Origin: Owenia fusiformis
Lineage: Eukaryota > Annelida > Polychaeta > Sabellida > Oweniidae
Assembly: GCA_903813345.2 (NCBI GenBank)
Contig: CAIIXF020000003.1
Location: 26,861,248-26,925,247, forward strand
DNA length: 64,000 nt
Reading direction: 5' to 3'
The notes beneath the pieces were generated by a model. It was given only the letters and a program-made list of their open reading frames with translations, did not search any database and had not been told where the DNA came from. Positions within the stretch are counted from its first letter, which is position 1, and each line of letters begins with the position of its first letter. This document shows, piece after piece, positions 10,501 through 22,500 of this stretch. The translations under genes and the position numbers were made by a program.

Positions 10501-13500
10501 GGGTTTCAATGAGAAAGTGCCACGCCCACTTTTGTCAAATATTGACACTTTAGAGGCCTCTTGCTCAGAAAAAAGCACACTAACATATGGTTTTTAAAGT
10601 TTTAATATTCTTTGTTGCCCGTGAGAATCCCAGAAAACCATTTTTGAGAAAAAGTTAAATACTATTGAATATTTTCCTATCTGACCAGGGAACATCCTTA
10701 AAAGGCCCAGTAATGACCAAAAAGGCCCACTTTTTGGGGCCTGAAGGCCTTGTTTGGCCCAAAAACTTTTTTGGGCCCAAGTTTTTTTTTCTGGGCCCAC
10801 CCAAGGGGGGGGGGCCGGGCCCCCAGGCCCCCCCCCCCTAATCCGCCAGTGTATAACATTCACTTATATTAATGAAATCTGCATTTGATTCCTCAAATGG
10901 ACAAGTAAAGTGATGTTTGTTGAGTGGAATTCATAAGACTGATTGAATTTGAATATGTAATTGGGAAATCAAATAGTCTTAGTACTCTCGTTACATAAAT
11001 GAATAATCCGATGAAAATAATTAGAAAAAGAATTATCTTAAGTAACCCTACGCAAATGGACCTAGTTTTGGGTTACACCATTTGCAGCTAAGGATTAGGA
11101 CAGTCACAACGAAACATGATGACTTTAGTAATTATTATTCCAATTAATCCTTTTTTTATAGATTTAATATCAAGAATATCAGAAAATTATAAATTGAAAC
11201 AACTAGGCTAATATAAGACCTAGTTTGGCGGTAGGAACCGTGAATTATATATCGACCAACCCATATTTGAACATCATAATAGAGATCTCTCTCATATCTG
11301 TACAACTTGCTTATTATACCCTTAGGCTATTTTATAGAAATTTCACTAATTTGAGTCATTAATTGCTGAGAAAATATTTGTCAAAAATGTGACGTTTTTT
11401 GGGACACCCTATATATCATTAGTTCATTCAGAGATGGAATTTATATCTTACCATCAGTGGCATTTGTCAAACTCTGAAGAATACCCGAATACATTCCATT
11501 GGCGAAACGTATAAAACATTTCTGCCTGTCAAATGGAAAGTATGTGATGTCAATAGAGCATGACGTCTCGAATGATCCTCCAGGGGTCCATAAAACTCGT
11601 CCCGTAGATAATATTTCTACTTTGAAATCTTTGGTGAATGAAGAGTCAACCAATTTGTTGGCACTGAAAGATTGCAAGATGCATTGATTTATCAATGTTT
11701 CAATCTAACCATGGCCAGAGAATGATCAATGTTAAACAAATCAAAAACCATTCATAAACCTGTCTAGAATTCTTAAAAGTGCTTCATAAACGATATATAT
11801 AGCAGAAAGAGTTTGTTCTGAACGGTTCTTTCCCAAATGATAGTTTTTAAATTACTGTATTTAAAAACATTATTGAAACAGGAAATCTCTCAGTGTCTAG
11901 GCTTAAATCATCATGCAGCATAATGCATCATTGCACAGTAGTAGTAGGAGGTTGTATTCCCAGATGAGGTAAACGACGTGTCACGTTTTGTATTGCTCAA
12001 AACCGATCAAATCTCTTGAAAGCCCATGTCAAAACCAAGGCTGAAGGGTTGCAGCCTACTAGAGAGATTTTCTAGAGCGCACCACCTGGTCACAGGCAGT
12101 TGAATTATTTGCGCATGCGCACTGATTATCTAAAATTGCGCGTGCGTTTTTCGAGGAATCTTGATGTTCAGAGCTAAAATCTGAAAGATGAGTTTATATT
12201 CAGTAAGAAATGGTTGTAATGCTATATAGTATTAGGTTATAATTTACCTGTTCCCCAGGTTGACGTCAGGAAGCCACACATCCTCAGCTGGGAGAATCAT
12301 TTCTGTAATGTTAGAGAACTCGCTCGTGTTCCATCTGAGAAACTCGTCAAACCAGACCTATAATAGAGTATACAAGCAAAAACTATTTCATCACTGCCAC
12401 GGGGAACATTCTAATGATCAACTTTGGATTAGATAGTTATAACCAATAATCATATGAATGATGGTGCATGTAATACTACAGGGTGAGCCCAAAAAATCCA
12501 AATAAATCTTACTATCAAATATCCAGTATGGGTTTTTTAATTTGTCAAAATTAAACCGGTGTAAAAGGGTAGGTGGTCCTATGAAATTATGGTCCTACTT
12601 TCCATTGATTTATATGGTGACCTAAATATAACTCTTTCCCTTATTATCTTATACACAATCAGGGCCAGTAAGGGCCGATTAGAAAGGGGACCATAATCCC
12701 CAGGGGACCATAATTTCTTTCACACCGGGTTCAATGTTCTTTCATTCTACCATGTCTCATCAATCACGATTTCATGGCCATTTTACAAAACATGCTCCAA
12801 ATGCCAAAACATACCAATACTAGCATCACCCAATATGAACCGCCAGAATTTTATCTTTGGGACTTTTTCAAAGATAATGTGGCATTTTGAACATGTTTTG
12901 TAAAATGGTAATAAAATCGTGAAACGCGGTGGATTGAAATAATATTGAACATGGTTCAGTTGTGCCAAATATGACTTAGAACCTATACTGGATGGCTGAG
13001 CCTGGATTATTAAGATTTGTTTGGTTACCTTTTTTGGCTCACTCTGTACTAACTTGAATAATGGAGTTTAGTTCAAATTACTCTTTTATTTTTTTGTACA
13101 TCATATCATATAAACGTCATTCTGTTGATTTAAATCAGAGAACGTCTGCCTTTATTCCCTGAATAAGTTATAGGGATTTGTACAATGTTTAACCGATCAA
13201 GCAATGGATGGAGATACACGGAATCCTCTCAGATTGTGTTCAAATTTCACATCTTCTAATTAGTTTAGCTTTCAAGAATGTGTCAGACATCTTTTTGCAA
13301 ATCGTTTGTCGAGATGAAGGCGAGTTCGTGCCAAAAGCATGTCAATGTGCATTAGAATCAAAGCCAAAAACATGAGTGCAAACAACCTTGTAGGTTGATT
13401 TGACTATTTGCTTTCAATGAACAAACAGTATATTGAACAAGTTCATCTTTGATACCGTTGGGTAATTTCGCAAGTTTTAGATAGGTTTATCAGGCTAAAT

Positions 13501-16500
13501 CGAGACACAATTTCTTCTTTTGGGATACCGCGAAGACAAGAACTAGATATATCAAAGATAATCAATCTAGAATCGATAACTTCTGAACTTGATGGTTTTT
13601 TAGATTAATTGCTGTCACTTCTATCAGTTTCTTTACAACAGACTTATTGTTTGCTGCACGGATAATATAATGTTTCGTGCCCTTATCGTTTCACTGCCAT
13701 TCCAATCTGTGCTCATTTTGGGGGCCATTAGCAAGTTGTCGACCAATATAAAGGCTACACTGTCATCAGCATTAATATAAATGTCATTATGATTAATTAT
13801 GCCTTCAACAATAAAACAGTTACCATTTATCAATATTAGAACTGTTGTAGTATGCGACCATATTTTGAATTTTGAAGGCCTTTTTTTAGCTTTGCATGTA
13901 TACTTGAAGATTTGACGATAATGGAAACTAATTATAAGACAAATGCATTTAATTTTATTAAAGAACAATAAACTTAGCTATCATATAAAACAAGTCAAAA
14001 AACAAGGCGCATTTTTTCCTTTGCGTAAAGAGGTTTCGGATTGCATTTCAATATTGTAAATAAGCTTAGTAGCCAGGACAGAACAAGCCATTCTTCACTT
14101 TTTCTCGATAACTTTTTCAATTCTCTTTTTTTCAAAGCATTCATAATACAAAGAAATCCCGGCTGCTATATATACAGTTACAGTAGGTGAGATCAAGAAA
14201 CGTGCACACCTGCATAAATGATTTAAATATACTCCCAACGAGGGTATGAATTAGATAAGGAAGTCATCAATCAATCATTTGAAGTAAATAAGAGCGTAGA
14301 TTACAAGGTATATCGTTTTAAGAGCATGTTCAAAAGTAAAATATTTATTATGATATTTTAGTGTTTTATCATACAGTATTTAAACACTGTTTCCGATATA
14401 GCTTAACCTCGACAAGACCCCATTAAAGAAGAAATAAAAATAAGTAGGTCCTTTTAATTTCATTCTAATTTGTTTACAAACAGTTGGATTTGATGCCTGA
14501 AATGTAAATAATCTGTCAAATTCTTCGATCCCCGGTTTAGGCAATGCTTAATTTGCTTGTTTGCCTAAATTACCTCAAGATGTATGACAGTTTGACTGAG
14601 TGGTCAATAACTTGTACAAAATGCTAAGTTGTGTACTTGTATGTCTTTGAATGAGTGTACATAAAAAACACAGGGCTCCTCTGGGGAGGGGTTTCTGGGT
14701 CTGTCTTCCAGGGTCCAACGTACCTGTACATATAATTAATATACGGAAAATACACAAGAGGTATTGCTCACCTTAATTGGCGAGTGGTTTTGGTCGAAAG
14801 GTTTTTTATGTTGTAATTAATATCCCTGTTGCAGAGCCAAGCCTTTTTTCAAAATATCATAAACGGACAAAATGCATGGAGGGGAATCATCGAACAGTGT
14901 TTGGCAAGAAAATTCAACAAATCTGTAAGATTTATTTTTTATGAAAAAGAGTAACATTAAATCGTTTACTTATAAATATTTATTATCGCAGTTCATGTAG
15001 ACCCCGACTGGAATTTCACTTAAAATTGCATAATGGCGAAGTTGCGCTTTTACAATTGCTTTCTCAGTAGCAGATGAAAAATCAAAGACGAAGTTTTTAA
15101 ATCGCCCAACTCAAACAGGCTTTAATGCGATCCAGAGGGGCCTTCCAGTAGTTAACTTCTAGTTGCCAAACTTATGAAGGGGGTTGTTCAAACTTTTACA
15201 ATTCAACCTTTTCATCTTTGCTGATTTTTGGTTTATATTCTAAAAAGTGAAGACCATGCTTGTGATTCTAAATGAGAAAAGAAGTGCTTGACTACGATAA
15301 CCATTGGCGATAGACAGGCTTTAACATGTGATCCAGAGGGATCTTCCAATCGTTTACTTCAACAGTAGTTGCCAAACTTATGAAGGGGGGTTGTACAAAC
15401 TTTTACAATTCAACCTTTTCATCTTTGCTGATTTTTGGTACATATTCTAAAAAGTGAAGACCCGTATTGTGCTTTTCTGATTGTAGCCGAGAAAAAGAAG
15501 TGCTCGACTACGATAACCATTGGCGATAGAAAAGGTTTAGAGCAAGTTTATTAACAGAATGGATAACCAATTATGTCTATTTTCTACTGTCTAGGAAAAT
15601 CATCCTTCACAATTAAACCGTTTCAGAACGCTATAATTTTATTTATCTCTGCAATTAAATCGTTTCAGAGTATAATAATTTATTTATTTCAACGAGGTCA
15701 AAAATAAATCGTTTAGGAAATTGTCTGATCGATGCTGTGTTATGTTACATCCGATGATTCGATATTTCAACGAGCTGTTATTATCTAGCTCTGGCCATGA
15801 AAGATGGTTGAATTATTTTGCATCTTCCACTTTCAAGGTTAACAAACTAGCTTTGGAGATCAAGGTGACATCATTGAGATGATAACTTTTTCTAGGATTA
15901 TTCACATAGTCAATACTATATCTAGTCGATGTCGATACCCTATTATGTAGTGGTTGTCTATATAAAATTAAACCACACTTAGATAGCAACACAATAGCAT
16001 GAACTGTGTATTTTTAGAATACCCGGCTATAACAAAGAGGAGTGCATTATTTTTCTATTGTTTTTTAAGAATGTACACTTGGCATTAGCTATCCAAAACC
16101 AGTTTAACTAAATATACCCTATTCACTCTTTCAATAGTTGAACCGTAAAAACAATGAATAGCGCAACAGACAATGACTTTCTAAAGCTAGTAACCATTGT
16201 TCAGTATTATTGTATGTATCCGGATAAGAGCCGGATAACTACTAATAATCGCCTTAATTTTATGGCCGATGGTCAAAGATCATTGCGAATAGTATAAATA
16301 CTATATACAGGGTGTCAAATAAATCCCACCCCCTCTCTCTACAGCCAAAACCAAGATATTTGGTACCAAGTATAATATACCATTGGAAAGGTCTTCCAAA
16401 GCTATGTTGATTGGCATATATCTGACACATGTCAATCAATCTCACAAATTTTTACATTGTATCAATTGAGGAGACCATAGGCCTAGAAACATGGCAATTT

Positions 16501-19500
16501 GGCGTATTTGGCAGGATTTTTAGAATCACATATAAGAAAGGTCAAAGGACCGAACGTTGATTAAACATGTTTATGGCAATGGATTTAACCAATTTCTGGA
16601 TAGGGTTAGATGTGTAGAAAATAGAGGTGTAAGGAAAGTGGTGAAAACCTTTTTGTAACAAGTGGAATGCGAAAAAGATTAACTTTTTGACGCATTTCTG
16701 AAGTCATATCCTTGTCATTTTGACGCAAAAAAGCTACTTGACACCCTGTACATATTCATAAAGAACCATCCAATTATACGGTATTTATGTAGAACTATTA
16801 TTCAAAACTACGAGTAAGATTTTTACGAGTTGATACTTACAAATTCTAGCCATCCAAATGTCTTCAAAACTTGGTTTTTCTCATCCTAAAAATAAATTCA
16901 AAAGTCAACTGTTAACATGAGGTTTTGGCTTAAGTATTCCTTTTGCTAGCTCTCAGATTATTTTTGATTAGTATTACAATTTCTAAAACTGAAAAAAAGA
17001 AAATGCAATGCTAAGATGAGAGAGTGACGATCTCGAATCATTCATTCCAGAGTGTGTTGAGGTTTAAAAGACGTGGTCAGTCACAAGACATATGCCTTAT
17101 GGGAATCAAAAGATGGGACGCAATGTGTAATTCTGCACAAAGCATGAATCGTGTTATTTTATTTTTTATTTATTTATTTATTTAACAGACGCGTTAGAAT
17201 CGGCAGCACATTAAAATAGGTGTGTCACATTTGAAACAGTAATATAAACTAAAAACATTTATACAAGATTCATTCACTTCTAGGTTTGAATCTGAAATAT
17301 CACACTAAATACAATGTCTTAACTATAAAAGTTGAATTGAATAAAGCTTTTTATGTCAACTATCATATGAAATGTGCACATACTGTACCATTACCAATTC
17401 TTTTATCTGCCATAACGAGAACGAGACTGTGACGTCGACAGGTTTCTTCCATTCCTTTCTAGGGCGTATTAATTTATGGTAATTCGTCATTAGTGATTTA
17501 TAGAGTCGATATTCTTCCGCACTTAGACTTGAAGGTGCAGATGCATGATCCCTGGCCATGATATTACCAGCTTAAATAAAGATACAAGGTGTGTAAAAAC
17601 ATTGAACATGGTCGAAATGGCAGTTTCGAAGGCTTACATTTATAATGTACAGACGTAACATCGAGGAACATTATTCGTGAAAGATGTACTGTTATCCCCT
17701 TTACCTCCAAAGTTTATAGATAGAAATATTTTCCTTGTGTGATATAGTTTTATTTGTCAAATACTATATTTTGGAAAGACTGGGTATTAACCCTAATGTC
17801 TGCAGCCTTTTTGTACGACTAAATAGGGATATGAGTTTCGTATTGACGAAAGGCACTGCTACCCACCTAATTACACAGACGTATCGTCGGTGTATCATGG
17901 CGGAACTTCCTCCGGGACTAGGTTTCGGTAAGATTTTTTATTTCCCGATTTACACCTACTTATAAGTCACGTTGTGGAAAATAATTTGGCTCGAAGTTAA
18001 GGAAGATAGTCTAGTTTGAGAATGTGTCGATGGTTTTAGGTTTTATATGTTAACAAAGACACAATTCATGTATTTAGTCCCTCGCTTTTCTTACACTGAC
18101 GAACGACCAATGTCAGTGTAATATTGGCAATATTAATGCCGATCGTCAGTGTAAGAAAAGCGAGGGACTAAAACGTGAATTGTGTCTTTGTTAACATATA
18201 AAACCTAAAACCATCGACACATTCTCAAACTAGACTATCTTCCTTAACTTCGAGCCAAATTATTATCCACAACGTGACTTATAAGTAGGTGTAAATCGGG
18301 AAATAAAAAAATCTTACCGAAACCTAGTCCCGGAGGAAGTTCCGCCATGATACACCGACGATACGTCTGTGTAATTAGGTGGGTAGCAGTGAAAGGGCAA
18401 CCCTTGGGAAATATACCGCATAAAAGGTGAATGCATACAATAATGAGCGGTGTATTCAATAGAAAATCTTTAAAGTTTCGGAAAAACTGGAAGTATGTAC
18501 TTCCGAATCTAAGTCCTGGATTCAATGCATTGTGGGTTGATTATCATTCCTTTAAGGTGTTGTTTCAAAGTATGCACGAGATGCGTAGCAGTTTAGGAAA
18601 AACGCCCGAGTGGAATGAATCAGCCACAGTGCATTGAGTCTTGGGCTTTAATTCTTTTCACAAGTTGCAAAATATAATACGATATCACTTGAACCAAACG
18701 AAATGACTCAAAAGAATGTATTTTCAAGGGATTTTATTGCAAGGGTCAAGTTGTCACCTTGACAACCATTCAAAACATTCCATTTGACTGCATTTGGCTT
18801 GTTCTTTCCTTTGATTCTATTATTTATTAATTTTTACTCAATTACGAAACTGATCAGCTTCTTGGTTTCATTAGTTTTAGGTGACACTATATGAAATAGC
18901 GTGTTCTGATTGGCTGGAATTTGAAACATCTTGCCTGTGCCTCGCTAATTGTGTGACTATACATTCACACATAGCTAGGCAAGATGTGTCCAATTCCAGT
19001 CAATCCGAACACAGTATTTCATGTAACCGAAGTGCATAAGCTAATCATCGCACCCAAGGTCATTTATTGAATGGTTGTCAATGTGACAATTGGATTCTAC
19101 AGATTGAAATTGATGCTTTATGCCAACTTGACTCTTGCAAAAAGTTTCATTGAAACAATGATCTTTTAGTGATTTCGTATCTTTTAGGTGATTTCGTCGA
19201 AAATATTTTGCAATTTTTGAAAGGAATTAAGCCCAAGACTCGATGCATTGTGGCTGTATCATTCCGCACTCAGCTGCGAGGTCATGCAAAGGTTTGAGAA
19301 CAACTCCTTCAGGAGGAACGATTCAGCACGTAATGCACTGAGTTCAGGGCTTAAATCCTTAATTTAATTTGCATCATTGTTTTATTTTTGACAGTGATTT
19401 ATACCAAGTCGTTAAATAACTTATCTTTCTATGTTTCTAGTTGAGACTTTCACAGAAAATTGAAATATACCTATGCATTAAAATAGTTAATCTTCTCTAA

Positions 19501-22500
19501 TTTTACTAAAGTTCTGGTTGCTATGGTACCTCGTTTTTTGTGTTTTTTTGGTGCAATTCATGTCATGGATGTCACTTCGTGAAATGCTAAACGTTCCCGT
19601 TATATTGGATTATCTAGTGTTTTAGTGAGACGTGAAACCTCAAGGGAATTCAGACAAAAACACAGCTACAACTAGAAAACAGCAACTCCACGGAGTAGCA
19701 AATCCCAACGAACACTAATATTAATGAATCTGTATATGTCACAATGTAATATTAACCATCTATTCTACCCTTGATAAAATTTGAGGATATTAAAAGACAT
19801 ACAATAGAGAAATATCAGATTCTCCACCGATTAAAGCATTTGGGTGACCAATTATTAGTTTCGTCAAAGGCACAAATCATAGACATCACAATATTTGAGA
19901 TCTAATAGACTTAATAAGTATAATTTAATCATACTTTGAAGAGATAAGTAATAGTACTGTACATTCCTGCTCTAGGCAGCCATTTTGAATTTTCCGAGGC
20001 ACGGAGAAGAAAAACAATACCCTAATTGTGATCAACTCTAAAATTCCTTCAATTTGAGTATAATATATATAGCCATACTTTGAAGAGATCCTACATATTG
20101 CCTATCCTACTTATTGCGAAATCCTACATAAGGCGGCCATCTTGAAAAACAAATTTCGAAAAACTATTTACCAATATACATCTTTCCAACAAATATGAAG
20201 AAAATTCATCTACAAGTATTCGAATTATCTTCCGTTATTTTGTCAAATTGTCATTCAAGATGGTTGCCGATATTCTTTCGTTTTCGATAAACCTCCGATT
20301 TCAGCTAAACTAAGTTGAATTTTTGATTCCAAAAGTTTCACCATGCAAATTAATAAAACTACGGTTGTATTCGACCTTCACAAATAAATGCCCAAACACC
20401 CGCAATATTAGAGAATTTTAAAGAAAACGGCTTCACTTAGAATCATTCTAAGTGAAGCCATTTTTTGGAAAATTCTACAATTTCGTCGCGGTTTTTGAGC
20501 ATTTATTTGTGGTTATTTACCACCGTAGCTTTATTAATTTACATGGCGAAACATTTGGAATGTAGATTCAACTTAGTTTAGCTGAAATCAGAGGTTTGTC
20601 GAAAATGAAAGGATCTCGGCAACCATCTCAATAAAGCTAACTGCAGTTAGAGTCATCCAGCTGTGGAACAGCGAGCATGATACTGAAGGCAACATATGAA
20701 TAATTTAGAGTTATGTTCCATACTGATGGAGAAAATGTCATAGATGAGTTAGAAATAATTAATTTATATTTGGCATGAATAGTTGTTGAAACGTCATAGT
20801 CACAGATAGTAACTCTCTTCGTTATTTGGACAATTTAGATATTTTCCATCACGGCTTGAGATTAGACAGAAGGCACTTCTGAAACTAATATGCAATTGTG
20901 TGAAGTTCCCTTTTCCTATAATATTCATTTCTAAATTAATACTTTTTCTTGTGTCCATTGCAAAATAGACTCTGTTCAAATACTTGTGTATAAAAAATAT
21001 CAATTAAGAGATCCCACGAGGCCAATAAATTGATATTTCTCGCTACAATTACAATTAAGCTTTTCCCTGGGAGTTAACGGCATGGCAAAGTATTAAAACC
21101 AGAAACAATGTAAAAATACATTCATTTTTTAACTACTAGGTTATTATACCCGATGACAATAGTATCTAATTCAGCGTATTAAACATTGAATTGTATACCA
21201 GAAACGCATCGAGTCCAAAGATATGCATCGGGTTTTTGAGCGCTTTTACACCCCCTCCACAAGTTTGGCAACTGGAAGTCACTTTGGATCATTATTTTTA
21301 CTAAACGTGAAAAAAGCTAAGGAAAATAATAATTAACATGCCAATTGCCTGTACAAAACCATCTAATATAAACACGTCAAATAGAATTTGGTTATACCAT
21401 GATAGAAAATATGTTTATAGCTATTTTTACGAAATCATACACGTAATTCTCTCTTTCATATTCCCTGTCCTCTAACATGTTAAACTCGTGGCCAATACAT
21501 TATATCTGTTTTCCATACTTTTGGGGGAGTGTAACTTGACTATTTCAATAGTGATTACCAGAACACTGCACGGATTATTCACCAAGTTACAAGAACCATA
21601 GGTTATTACCTTCACTAATTGCTCTGGCTATTTAAAACTCATTACTTGTCACTTCGCGTTCTCGGGGAACACATATTTTTTACAATTAAGTGTTTTCAAA
21701 TAGACTAAGGGACATACTTACCTTAATTGGATTATAATAAAAGGGTAATATGTACACTCCCCTCCATAAGTTTGGCAATCTTAGCTCCCCCATTGACTTT
21801 CGTGTTAAACCCCCTTCCGTCAATATTATAAGGTATTTCATCGCAGGTTAAGTAAATAAAAATTCAAACGTAAAGAGGCTTTAACACGTAGTTCAATGGG
21901 GGGGGGGCTAAGGTTGCCAAACTTATGGAGGGGAGTGTACACCCCCTTCTAAAGTTCGGAAATCTGTTTTCCTCAATGAACTACATGTAAATTGGTGCTC
22001 ATGTTTGGATTTGTATTCTAAAACCAGTAAAAATCAAGGTTTGGAGGAGTGTATTTTCTTTATACAGTATACATTTAGAGTAAGATATGACAAGCAAATT
22101 TCCCATTATATATGGCCTAATTTCACTTCATTACAAATACGACCTTATTTGTCTGACCTTCAAAAGTCAAGGAAGTGGCAGTTTGGCCCAAGAGAATAAT
22201 TTTATGAACAAATGAATGTAAGTGTTTTTGATTTTTTATCTTAGTGAAGTAACCTTGGGAATGAACCTGATTGTACATCTCTTCTTATCAATAAGAACCA
22301 GTTCTTCACATCATTGGTTTCTAAAGAGGCTTAATGAAATGATACCTATACTGACAAGTCTTGGAATCCAATGATCTTCTGTTATGATTTTTATGATATT
22401 GAATTGATACTGGCTAACATGTATAGACATAAAATGGAATGTTGAGCAATAAAGGATAATAACGTGAAGTTCCAATTTTTTGTTCCATTCAAAACAGATA

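Larger units (their letters stand above)
12358..16840. other. Large receptor intron 3
   Basis: A 4.5-kb intron between exon 3 and exon 4. It holds two MITEs (12479-13046 and 16308-16748) and a tandem duplication (15114-15540), listed separately. The remainder (13050-15110 and 15540-16300) is AT-rich with no exon, RNA gene or repeat that I could support. Confidence 0.6.
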
